A DNA stretch of 14,583 nt from positions 1 through 14,583 of the forward strand of contig DAIOHQ010000113.1 of assembly GCA_036744635.1 (NCBI GenBank), read 5' to 3'. Of the stretch, positions 1 to 6,794 are shown in pieces. This DNA is from DAIOHQ01 sp036744635. GTDB taxonomy: Bacteria > Planctomycetota > Phycisphaerae > Tepidisphaerales > Tepidisphaeraceae. The stretch's first letter is position 1. The number at the start of each line of letters is the position of its first letter. The notes under the pieces are model-generated. The model was not told the DNA's origin. It saw only the letters and a program-made list of their open reading frames with translations, and did no database searches. Made by a program: the position numbers and the translations under genes.

Positions 1-86
1 GACTCCCGCCGATTATCCCATTCTACTCCATCTCCCGGATTTGTGGACGCACCCGCGGATTGCGGATTCACGAACGGCGGATTCAT

Positions 87-115
87 TTGACAATGCCGAC
101 GGAAGAAATTAGCTT
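87..115 (+). promoter_or_regulatory. Sigma70-like promoter of the fluoride operon
   Basis: TTGACA at 87-92 is a perfect -35 box. TAGCTT at 110-115, after a 17-bp spacer, is a fair -10 box. Transcription would start near 122, just before the fluoride riboswitch aptamer, which is where a riboswitch-controlled leader should begin. Boxes and spacing are seen directly; use in vivo is inferred. Confidence 0.7.
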
Positions 116-125
116 CAAAAACCGT

Positions 126-190
126 TGAAGGCGATGGAGTTCGCCATAACCGCCCGATCGTTCTGATCGGGCTGATAACTCCTGCGAGAG
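126..190 (+). ncRNA. Fluoride riboswitch (crcB motif)
   Basis: The sequence matches the conserved core of the crcB/fluoride riboswitch: GGCGATGGAGTTCGCC (130-145), then ATAACCGCC, a hairpin with CCGATC (154-159) pairing GATCGG (165-170), and CTGATAACTCCTGC (172-185). The aptamer binds fluoride through a magnesium cluster and turns on downstream resistance genes. The first downstream gene is a CLC-F antiporter and the third is CrcB, both classic members of this regulon. The expression platform is unclear. Small hairpins follow (GAGCG/CGCTC at 188-202; CGGC/GCCG at 220-231), but no U-tract, so control may be at translation of the gene at 283. Confidence 0.93.
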
Positions 191-282
191 CGCCCGTCGC
201 TCGTGGGAGCTATCCGCCTCGGCAAGAGCCGCCGCCGGTCTTTCCCATACGAGCGACAGCCGAACCTGTTTGAGGACAACGG

Positions 283-2190
283 ATGCCGTTTCGGTGGAAT
301 CCGCGTGAGCATGTATCGCTTGCCGGTTACTTCATTAAATGGGTACTCATCGCATCGCCCGTGGGGGCGTTGATCGGGTCTGCCGTCGCCATATTTCTAT
401 GGTCGTTGGACGTGGCAACGCGCACGCGCTGGGATCACCCGTGGTTGCTGTTGCTGTTGCCGCTGGCGGGCATCGGCATCGGTCTGCTGTATCACCTGCT
501 CGGAAGTTCCGTTGAAGGGGGCAACAATCTCATCGTTGAACAAATCCATGAGCCGGGCGGCGGCGTGCCCGGCCGCATGGCGCCGCTGGTGCTGATCGGC
601 ACGATCATTACTCATCTATTTGGCGGGTCTGCCGGACGCGAAGGTACGGCGGTGCAAATGGGCGGAAGCATCGCCAGCACGGTTTGCCGCCGGCTCAGGC
701 TCCCGGCATCCGACGTTCGCACCTTGCTCATGGTTGGTGTCGCCGCCGGATTCGGCGCGGTCTTCGGCACCCCGCTCACGGGGGCAATCTTTGCCGTTGA
801 AGTGCTGGCAATCGGACGCATGAGCTATGACGCGCTGGTGCCGTGTCTCATCGGAGGCATCGTCGGCGACGCCACAACCAGCGCGTGGGGCATCGGCCAC
901 ACCGCCTATCACGTCGCCGCATTCGCAAATCTCGGACTCGTGACGACAGTGCCGCAAATCAGTTGGCTGTTGCTCGGCAAGGTGTTGCTCGCGTCGGTTG
1001 CGTTCGGTCTGGCAAGTGTTTTGTTTGCGGAGTTGGCCCACAGTCTGTCCCGCGTGTTCAAGTGGGCGGTGCCGTGGCCAGCGCTTCGGCCCGCTGTCGG
1101 CGGTGCGATCATCATTGGTCTGGTCTACTTGCTCGGCACGCGGGACTATCTCGGCCTGGGCGTGACGACCGATCCGCACACGCCCGGCGGCGTGTCGATT
1201 CTGTCTTGCTTTCAACCCGGCGGCGCGACGCCCTGGAGCTGGTGGTGGAAGATTCTGTTCACCGCCATCACCTTAAGTGCCGGATTCAAGGGCGGTGAAG
1301 TGACGCCCCTGTTTTTCGTCGGCGCGGCGCTCGGCAACACGCTGGCGTGGTTGCTGAGGGCGCCCGCCGATTTGTTCGCGGCGCTGGGCTTCGTGGCGGT
1401 GTTCGCCGGCGCGACGAATACGCCGCTGGCCTGCACGGTCATGGCCGTGGAATTGTTCGGCAGACAAGCGGGCTTGCTTGGTTCGGGATTCGTCATCTAT
1501 GCCGCGGTCGCGTGCTTCATTTCCTATCTGCTGAGCGGCCACTCCGGCATATATCTTTCCCAACGCATCGGCACTCCGAAATTGAATGATGCAAACGTGC
1601 CCCTGGATGCTTCACTGCGGACGGTGCGCGAGCTTCAGCCGGGCTTGGGCGAGTTCCTGGGCCGGGCCGCGGGCGGCCGCGAAGACGACAGCGATTCATT
1701 AGCCAAAGGAGAATCGAACATGCACAAGCACAAGGTCAAAACCCGCGAGATCGGGCAAGTTCGCATTTATCTGACACCCCGCGACAAGCGGGAGCGCAAG
1801 GGTTTCCGTGGAATGTTCGGCAAACCGCTCTACCAGGAAATCATAGATGCGGCGAAAGCGGACGGAATCCTGAACGCCAATGCCCATCACACGCACTACG
1901 GCTACAGCAATAACGGCAAGGTGCAATCCAACGCCGCTGAATTGCCCAACCCGTCGTTGACGTTGTGTGTTGAGTTGATCGGCGAACGCCCGGAGCTTGA
2001 GACGTTCTGCCGCAAACACGGCGACTTGCTCAAGGGCAAAGTGATCGTCTACAAACACATGGAGCATTGGGACATCGGCCCGCACGACTCCCTGAAAACC
2101 AGCGATGCGCCGCAGGAAGAATTGGACGTCGATGTCGAGGACGAACCCGCCTCCGATGTGCAAGACAAGGACGATCTGCGAGGAACATGA
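283..2190 (+). CDS. clcF: CLC-type fluoride/proton antiporter with C-terminal DUF190-like domain
   Basis: A 635-aa inner-membrane protein that should export fluoride in exchange for protons. Residues about 1-430 form a CLC channel/antiporter fold with many hydrophobic helices. GREGT (118-122) carries the gating glutamate E120. The canonical GSGIP chloride motif is replaced by a GGNN stretch (79-82). The third anion motif reads GGEVTPLF (337-344), with the Glu and Thr typical of the CLC-F clade. Residues about 480-590 resemble DUF190: VRIYLTPRD, GKPLYQEIIDAAK, then a beta/alpha pattern. The tail is acidic. The start is backed by GAGGA (272-276). It is the first gene after the fluoride riboswitch. 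Most CLC-F proteins I know of lack this added domain. An in-frame ATG (residue 480) with its own ribosome binding site lies at the domain junction, so a separate small product or a recent gene fusion is possible. Confidence 0.92.
   Translation: MPFRWNPREHVSLAGYFIKWVLIASPVGALIGSAVAIFLWSLDVATRTRWDHPWLLLLLPLAGIGIGLLYHLLGSSVEGGNNLIVEQIHEPGGGVPGRMAPLVLIGTIITHLFGGSAGREGTAVQMGGSIASTVCRRLRLPASDVRTLLMVGVAAGFGAVFGTPLTGAIFAVEVLAIGRMSYDALVPCLIGGIVGDATTSAWGIGHTAYHVAAFANLGLVTTVPQISWLLLGKVLLASVAFGLASVLFAELAHSLSRVFKWAVPWPALRPAVGGAIIIGLVYLLGTRDYLGLGVTTDPHTPGGVSILSCFQPGGATPWSWWWKILFTAITLSAGFKGGEVTPLFFVGAALGNTLAWLLRAPADLFAALGFVAVFAGATNTPLACTVMAVELFGRQAGLLGSGFVIYAAVACFISYLLSGHSGIYLSQRIGTPKLNDANVPLDASLRTVRELQPGLGEFLGRAAGGREDDSDSLAKGESNMHKHKVKTREIGQVRIYLTPRDKRERKGFRGMFGKPLYQEIIDAAKADGILNANAHHTHYGYSNNGKVQSNAAELPNPSLTLCVELIGERPELETFCRKHGDLLKGKVIVYKHMEHWDIGPHDSLKTSDAPQEELDVDVEDEPASDVQDKDDLRGT
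1705..1722 (+). promoter_or_regulatory. Internal ribosome binding site and ATG inside clcF
   Basis: AAAGGAG (1705-1711) lies 8 nt before an in-frame ATG (1720-1722) at the junction between the CLC domain and the DUF190-like domain. This is as good a start signal as any in the operon. It could give a free 156-residue DUF190-like protein beside the full fusion, or be a relic of two genes that became one. A TAG sits at 1700-1702 in the +1 frame, so a one-base change upstream would end the CLC part there. Confidence 0.6.
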
Positions 2191-2242
2191 ATGAACGCCG
2201 CCCGGAATCACCGCGCGCGAAGCGAACCAAAGGAGCAGCACC

Positions 2243-2713
2243 ATGTCTGGCTTGAATGAAAACCATCGCCGGCACGTGCTGATCACGTTCCAGACGCTGG
2301 ATGAGATGTTCGAGCGCTCCGAGGAGATCATCGCCTCGTCGCGGTCCGGCTCCCCGTTCCGGCAATACGTCGCCGACATCACGCCGCGGGAGCTCGGCGC
2401 CATTGCCGAGGGCGCCAGGCAGGTGCGGGCAGCGATGACGCGGATCCTGCCGCGCCTGGGCATCACCGCGCCGTCGCCGAGCATCAGTGCCGCATGGGCG
2501 ATCTACATGGCCTTCGCCATGGCCTCCGGCGAGGCGGTCGAGGAACTACGACCCAGGCGCATGCGCGGCTACGGCGAAGTGCCCTCCGAGGCGGCGGCGG
2601 AATTGGAGGCGTGCGTGACCGAGCTGCAGGCAATCCTGAACCGGACGGCGGCATCCCTGGGATCGCCCGGGCGGGGGGATGCCGAGAAACCGGAGCCCAA
2701 CAATGATGAATGA
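2243..2713 (+). CDS. Unrecognised 156-aa protein in the fluoride operon
   Basis: I do not recognise this family. The start is secure: AAAGGAG (2229-2235) stands 7 nt before the ATG. The protein looks soluble and mostly helical. Charged amphipathic segments cover the N-terminal half, a more apolar Ala-rich helix lies around residues 82-96, a helix rich in Ala and Glu around 112-135, and the end is disordered and polar. No signal peptide, metal motif or nucleotide-binding motif is visible. It lies 52 bp after the clcF fusion and 102 bp before crcB on the same strand, so it is probably co-transcribed and fluoride-induced. Codon third positions look even more GC-rich than in its neighbours, which could mean a separate origin. 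A role in fluoride stress is inferred from position only. Confidence 0.75.
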   Translation: MSGLNENHRRHVLITFQTLDEMFERSEEIIASSRSGSPFRQYVADITPRELGAIAEGARQVRAAMTRILPRLGITAPSPSISAAWAIYMAFAMASGEAVEELRPRRMRGYGEVPSEAAAELEACVTELQAILNRTAASLGSPGRGDAEKPEPNNDE

Positions 2714-2784
2714 TGAACGTTTCCAATATGGCGAAGCAACCGGTGCTCCTACCCTTGCGTGGCTGACGTCACGGCGATCGTGGC

Positions 2785-2802
2785 CGAACTTAAGTTCGTT
2801 TT
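2785..2802 (+). repeat. Perfect 14-bp palindrome plus T-run before crcB
   Basis: CGAACTTAAGTTCG (2785-2798) is a perfect palindrome followed by TTTT (2799-2802), 17 bp upstream of the crcB start codon. As RNA it could form a 5-bp stem (CGAAC/GTTCG) with a TTAA loop and a short U-tract. That would be a weak terminator or attenuator between the 156-aa gene and crcB. As DNA it could be a dimer-binding operator. The sequence does not decide between these. Confidence 0.4.
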
Positions 2803-2815
2803 CGGATAGGCGGGC

Positions 2816-3193
2816 ATGAAACTGCTCATGCAATACATGGCCGTTGCTGTTGCCGGCGCGGTGGGCGCTGTGCTGCGGATGTTCGTCGCGACGGTGTGCG
2901 GCCGCTGGTTCGGCACGGGTTTTCCGGTGGGCACGTTCCTCATCAACATCAGCGGCAGTTTGTTTCTCGGATGGTTCCTGGCCATTGTCGGCAACCGCGC
3001 CGTGTCGGACACGATGCGGCTTGCAATCGCGGTGGGATTCGTCGGAGCGTACACGACGTTTTCCACGTTCATGTACGAATCCAATTCGCTGATCGAAGAT
3101 GGCCTGCAAATCAAAGCTATAATGAACCTGATCGGGAGTCTGATCGTCGGGCTGATGGCGGTGCGTGTCGGCGTTTGGCTCGGACAGCGGTGA
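2816..3193 (+). CDS. crcB: Fluoride channel CrcB/Fluc
   Basis: A 125-aa membrane protein of the Fluc/CrcB family (usual length about 120-130 aa). It works as an antiparallel dual-topology dimer that passively lets fluoride out of the cytoplasm. Four hydrophobic helices are evident. The family signatures are present: GTFLINISGSLFLG around residues 39-52 (the conserved pore Asn) and GFVGAYTTFSTFMYES around 74-89 (the Phe box and the Thr/Ser track). The start has only a weak GGCGGG upstream. It belongs to the riboswitch-led operon with the CLC-F antiporter, giving the cell both an active and a passive fluoride exit. The downstream DUF190 gene begins 16 bp after its stop. Confidence 0.95.
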   Translation: MKLLMQYMAVAVAGAVGAVLRMFVATVCGRWFGTGFPVGTFLINISGSLFLGWFLAIVGNRAVSDTMRLAIAVGFVGAYTTFSTFMYESNSLIEDGLQIKAIMNLIGSLIVGLMAVRVGVWLGQR

Positions 3194-3209
3194 GCGGAGC
3201 GGTGCTGCA

Positions 3210-3971
3210 ATGGCGTTGAACGGCGAAAGAGTTCTGTTGCGGTTCTACCTTCGCACCGCGGATAATACGCCCTTTGCACCAACTTACGAACGGATCATCA
3301 AAGCGGCCCGGCACGAGGGTCTGTCGGGGGCAACGGTGCTAAAGGGGATTTTTGGGTTTGGCTCACGTGGCCTGCAGGAGGGTTCGGCGTGGACGTTGAC
3401 CGAACACCTGCCGGTGATTGTCGAAGTCGTTGACAGCGGCGAGCGCATCATTCAATTCATCAACGGCGCATTGGACAGGCAAATCGCCAGCGGCCTGGCC
3501 ACGCTGGAACGTGCGGCGGTGATGATGTACCGCCACCGCTCGCATGAGCCGGCGACGCCGTTGCAACTGGCGGCGATGCTCAAGCCGCTCTCGACGCTCC
3601 CACGAATTGAACCGAGGGAACACATGACGATCAATCAAGATGGAATCCTGTTGCGAGTGTTCATCGGCGAATCAGACCGGCACGAACACAAGCCGCTTTA
3701 TGAAGCGATCGTGCGCAAGGCGCGCGAGCTTGGACTGGCCGGCGCGACGGTGTTGCGCGGCGTGGAAGGGTTTGGGGCCAACAGCGTGGTACATCGTGCT
3801 TCGCTGCTGGAGATGTCAACCGACCTTCCGGTGGTGATCGAGATCGTCGACACCGAAGAGAACATCAAGCGGCTTGTTCCCCACCTGGAGAAGATGGTGC
3901 CCGAAGGAATGATCACCATGGAGTACGTCGTCATCCTCCTGTACCGCCACAACAGCCCAGAATCGCGTTAG
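3210..3971 (+). CDS. Tandem DUF190 (PII-like) protein
   Basis: A 253-aa soluble protein made of two DUF190 modules (Pfam PF02641), which have a PII-like alpha/beta fold. Single DUF190 proteins are about 100-110 aa and often neighbour crcB. Module 1 (residues about 6-110) has LLRFYLR and GATVLKGIFGFG. Module 2 (about 144-247) is closer to the family: RVFIGESDR, KPLYEAIVRKA, GATVLRGVEGFG and LPVVIEIVDTEE. They probably arose by duplication and fusion. I place the start at 3210, where GAGCGGAG (3192-3199) is a suitable binding site; an in-frame ATG at 3165 would overlap crcB by 29 bp. Module 2 has its own internal start signal at 3614-3626. The role is probably regulatory, perhaps sensing a ligand for the fluoride transporters, but the biochemistry of DUF190 here is unknown to me. 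Confidence 0.9.
   Translation: MALNGERVLLRFYLRTADNTPFAPTYERIIKAARHEGLSGATVLKGIFGFGSRGLQEGSAWTLTEHLPVIVEVVDSGERIIQFINGALDRQIASGLATLERAAVMMYRHRSHEPATPLQLAAMLKPLSTLPRIEPREHMTINQDGILLRVFIGESDRHEHKPLYEAIVRKARELGLAGATVLRGVEGFGANSVVHRASLLEMSTDLPVVIEIVDTEENIKRLVPHLEKMVPEGMITMEYVVILLYRHNSPESR
3614..3626 (+). promoter_or_regulatory. Internal ribosome binding site and ATG before second DUF190 module
   Basis: GAGGGAA (3614-3620) is followed by an in-frame ATG (3624-3626, residue 139), exactly between the two DUF190 modules. The core GAGG lies 6 nt from the ATG. Module 2 could therefore also be made alone as a 115-aa protein of normal DUF190 length. This repeats the arrangement inside clcF in the same operon. 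Confidence 0.5.
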
Positions 3972-6454
3972 TGCTTGCCGCCATCGCCAGCATGCGCGCC
4001 GGTGTTGTGCCCGTCCCCGCCGTCTTTCCCGCCGCCATCGTGGTGGCCGCCGCCATGGTCTTCACCGCCGCCGTGGTCGGCGCCGGCCGCGTGATCCGCA
4101 CTATTGCCGTGGCTCCCGCCGCGATCGCCGCCGTGGTCCGCGCCGCCGGAATCGCCGCGTCCCGGCCGGGCCGGGGCCGGGGCCGGCGCCGCGGGACCTT
4201 CGTAATTGTGCAAGCGGCCTTCACCGGCCGCGCGGGCGCGATAGTCACGATTGAGATCCCGGCCCCCGCCGTCATCGCCGTGCTTCTCGGGCCTCTTCCC
4301 CTCGCCATCGTTGTGCCCTGCGGGCTCTTTAGGGGTGGGCGTCGCCGGCGCAGGAGACGGCCGCTTTTCCGGTTCGGCTTTCTCGGGATGGCCCTTTCGC
4401 TCGGGCGGCGGGTTCTCCCTGCGCTCGGGCGCGGGCGCGGGCGCCTCTTTCCACTGCCCCTTGTCGCGGGATTCCCATCCATCGACCGTCTTGCGATACA
4501 CATTGCCGTTGTGGTCGGTAAAGACATCATCGCGCTGGCGCTCGCGGGCATTTTCGGCCGTCCCGCGCCCGTCATCCCGCCGCTGCTGCACTGCTTGCCG
4601 CGGAACATCCCAATGCACATCGTGCCGCCGGTCGTACACATTCCGCACATACGTATCTTGCTGCGCCGGCCGCGGGCGTTCCTCGCGCACGCGCGCGACA
4701 TATTCGCGCCGGAAGGTGTCAATGTGAACATCGCGATGGGCGATCACCGGACGGTATCCGCCATATCCGAACCAGGGCTGGGCGCGTCCCCAAGCCCGCG
4801 GACCCTGTCCGATCCAGATGCCGCCGCCTCCGGTGGCCAGGCCGAAATCAAAGCCCCAATGTCCTGCATAGCTGTTGTAATGCGCGGCAAATCCGAACGT
4901 GAGAGGACGCGGATAATATCGCCGCCCTTCCCAGGCTCTATACCGGTAGCCCGTGCCGTACACGACCACCCGGCTGTACGTGTAGCAGCCGACGTAGCCG
5001 GGCGTATAGCCGCAATAGACGACCTCCGGCGTGTAGCCATACACGTAAACATATCGCACCGAATAAATCGGACAGGAGGGCGGAAGCTGGTAGATTTCCA
5101 CCGGCACCGCCGTACACACTTCCCACGGGCCAACTGGCGCAGCGCCCAGATACCAAACCGCGTCATGGCAGCAGTAATACCTCCCGCCAACCAGCACCAC
5201 TGAACTGCTGGTGTTGACGCCGTAGCTCACCGGCGTTCCTTCCACCGCCTCAAACTTCGGATCGCCATCGTACTCCACCGGCGGCTGATCGAACTGCTTG
5301 CGGTCAACCGCCGCCGTCTGCGGAACATAGCTGTCGGCCACCGCGTCGTCGGCCGCCGCCGTCCCGGCCACATGCGCCAGCACATCCCCCTTTTCGCTGT
5401 CGGATGGGATGTGCTTGAAATCCTCCGGCAGCTTGTCCGGCGCCACGAAAGTCCATGGGCCGTTGCGATTGGCCGCCTCATACCATCGCCCCGAAAGCAG
5501 CAGGAAAATCTGCTGGGTGTCGATCAGCAGAAACATGTCGGCATCGGTATTGGTGACGTACAGCAAACCGGTGCCCGGAATGGTGCCCATCTCCGGCTGG
5601 CCATCCGTCCAGATCAATTCGGTGGGTTCGATGGCGGTAACGATTTCAACTCCGGCCGCCTGCGCGTTCGTCAGGGGCTGCTGCGGATCTTTGTAATCAC
5701 TGGAATCCGCCAGATCGGCGACCGCCGCGGGCACCTCGGTGGCGCCTTTGAATGGCCCCAGTAGATCGCCGGCCGAGAACCACTTTCCCGCGCCTTTGAG
5801 GTAATACTGCTTGGTCGTCGGATCAAGAACCACGAAAAACGGCGTGTTGGCCGCCCGCATCAGCCCCGCATCGTTTGCCTGCACCAGCTTCGGTTTTCCA
5901 TCATATTGCACCTTGATGGCCGCATGGTCGCGAAAGATCACCTTCGGCGGATCGTTGCGCATTTCCGCGGCGGCCTGCTGCTCTTTCTGCACCGTCTGGA
6001 GCATCGCAAGAAGCTGATCCAGCGACAGCGTGATAGGCTCGGCCTTGAACCCATCTCGAATCGCCGCCGTCAGCTTCTGTTCGGCCGCGTCTTCGGTGTT
6101 GGGAAAGTGCGCCTTGGTGATCTGCACATCGAGAATCTGCACCGTCCGCGCCACGCGGTCGGTGGCGACGCGGCTTTTCAGCCAGACCGCGCCGAAGGTC
6201 TGCGTTTGCTGCTGCGGATCGGTCACCGAGACCGCCGCCCGCGCTGACAGCGTATCGCCCTGAAAATCCTCGAGCTGCGGCTGGAAAATCGTGATCTCCC
6301 CGGCGCTGCTCTGAATGTGCTTTGGCCAGCGCGAAGCCTGCGCGCTGGAATCGACCACCGCCTGTTCCAGCGGCGCCGCCGCCGGCTGAGCCAGTGAAAT
6401 CGTACCCATCCCCAGGCAACAGAGCAGCACGCCCCAGCGTGTCTCTTTCAGCAT
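3968..6454 (-). CDS. Large secreted protein with Tyr-rich core and His/Gly/Asp-rich tail
   Basis: An 828-aa protein with an N-terminal signal peptide (about residues 1-22, ending SLAQ). It is similar to a family I recall being annotated as 'carbohydrate-binding family V/XII' in proteobacteria; that name rests on automatic annotation and proves no activity. Residues about 40-450 hold repeated segments with WY, GPW and PTEL motifs. Residues about 455-540 are strikingly Tyr-rich with repeated YGYTPEVVY/GYTPGYVG-type units. About 665-735 is a Pro/Glu/Lys-rich linker. About 760-828 is a low-complexity tail of Gly, His and Asp that could bind metal. The start is chosen at 6454 because GGGAGG (6461-6466) lies 6 nt upstream and the signal peptide begins there. 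The open frame continues upstream through the tRNA fragment, which is not expected to be coding. Its stop overlaps the end of the fluoride operon by 4 bp. Confidence 0.82.
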   Translation of the reverse strand: MLKETRWGVLLCCLGMGTISLAQPAAAPLEQAVVDSSAQASRWPKHIQSSAGEITIFQPQLEDFQGDTLSARAAVSVTDPQQQTQTFGAVWLKSRVATDRVARTVQILDVQITKAHFPNTEDAAEQKLTAAIRDGFKAEPITLSLDQLLAMLQTVQKEQQAAAEMRNDPPKVIFRDHAAIKVQYDGKPKLVQANDAGLMRAANTPFFVVLDPTTKQYYLKGAGKWFSAGDLLGPFKGATEVPAAVADLADSSDYKDPQQPLTNAQAAGVEIVTAIEPTELIWTDGQPEMGTIPGTGLLYVTNTDADMFLLIDTQQIFLLLSGRWYEAANRNGPWTFVAPDKLPEDFKHIPSDSEKGDVLAHVAGTAAADDAVADSYVPQTAAVDRKQFDQPPVEYDGDPKFEAVEGTPVSYGVNTSSSVVLVGGRYYCCHDAVWYLGAAPVGPWEVCTAVPVEIYQLPPSCPIYSVRYVYVYGYTPEVVYCGYTPGYVGCYTYSRVVVYGTGYRYRAWEGRRYYPRPLTFGFAAHYNSYAGHWGFDFGLATGGGGIWIGQGPRAWGRAQPWFGYGGYRPVIAHRDVHIDTFRREYVARVREERPRPAQQDTYVRNVYDRRHDVHWDVPRQAVQQRRDDGRGTAENARERQRDDVFTDHNGNVYRKTVDGWESRDKGQWKEAPAPAPERRENPPPERKGHPEKAEPEKRPSPAPATPTPKEPAGHNDGEGKRPEKHGDDGGGRDLNRDYRARAAGEGRLHNYEGPAAPAPAPARPGRGDSGGADHGGDRGGSHGNSADHAAGADHGGGEDHGGGHHDGGGKDGGDGHNTGAHAGDGGKH

Positions 6455-6460
6455 GGCACA

Positions 6461-6476
6461 CCTCCCAATCATTATA
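6461..6476 (-). promoter_or_regulatory. Possible -10 box and ribosome binding site of the secreted-protein gene
   Basis: On the minus strand TATAAT (6471-6476) is followed by GGGAGG (6461-6466). The binding site is convincing. The perfect -10 hexamer is so close to it that transcription would start within or just beside the Shine-Dalgarno. The nearest -35-like hexamer, TTGCAC, lies 20 bp upstream, which is long. The promoter call is therefore tentative. Confidence 0.4.
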
Positions 6477-6556
6477 GGCATGGACACTGCTCGCCCGTGC
6501 AAGGTTTGCCTGAGCGACGACGTGTAATTCAGGAAATTCAGAAAACTTGAGGGAAA

Positions 6557-6598
6557 TGCACTCGGCAGGACTCGAACCTGCAACCCTCGGTTCCGAAG
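6557..6598 (-). other. 3' half of an arginine-type tRNA: probable att site remnant
   Basis: On the minus strand this is a tRNA from about position 32 to 73. The anticodon loop CTTCGGA reads as TCG, i.e. Arg. It is followed by ACCGA, variable loop GGGTT, T-stem GCAGG, loop TTCGAGT, CCTGC, then acceptor strand CGAGTGC and discriminator A. No matching 5' acceptor (GCACTCG) or D-arm lies next to it, and the anticodon stem is broken just 5' of the loop. A 42-nt copy starting at the anticodon loop is typical of the crossover repeat left by tyrosine recombinases that target tRNA genes. The displaced 3' end faces left, so the inserted element lies to the right. The intact tRNA should stand at the element's other end, outside this window. 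Confidence 0.75.
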
Positions 6599-6684
6599 AA
6601 CTAAAACGGGTCTGGACAGGTATTGCGAAAAGGAGGCTAAAACCCCGGAAAATACGGGCATTTTAGGCGGTTGGGATGTTTGGA

Positions 6685-6770
6685 TGTGATACCGCCGAAA
6701 CAGGTCTATGTGATACGATTGTGATACCGCAGGGCGTAGGCAGGGGTTAGCGGCGGAATGTGATACCGCC
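6685..6770 (+). repeat. Four TGTGATAC direct repeats beside the att-like site
   Basis: TGTGATACCGCC occurs at 6685-6696 and 6759-6770, TGTGATACCGC at 6720-6730 and TGTGATACGA at 6709-6718, all in the same orientation. They lie 90-210 bp inside the tRNA remnant. In tRNA-targeted elements such repeats are often arm-type binding sites for the integrase or sites for an excisionase. Spacings between repeat starts are 24, 11 and 39 bp, so they are not regular iterons. Confidence 0.7.
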
Positions 6771-6794
6771 CTGATCGGTTCCTCTGCCCGCGAT

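Noticed and set aside
2187..2255. A 22-codon frame starting in an ATGA overlap with the clcF stop
   Set aside because: It lacks a ribosome binding site of its own and overlaps the start of the 156-aa gene. It may assist translational coupling, but coding is not supported.
3971..5203. Long plus-strand open frame opposite the secreted-protein gene (410 codons)
   Set aside because: It is the mirror of GC-rich, low-complexity codons on the minus strand; its product is repetitive Ala/Val/Arg with no domain or start signal.
6500..6660. An intact tRNA gene on the minus strand
   Set aside because: Only the 3' half folds. No 5' acceptor strand GCACTCG or D-arm is present upstream.
6455..6661. Extension of the secreted-protein frame to 897 aa
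   Set aside because: It would read through the tRNA fragment and hide the signal peptide; the ATG at 6454 has a strong ribosome binding site.
6685..6770. CRISPR array
   Set aside because: Repeats are only 8-12 bp, unequally spaced, and no cas genes are present.
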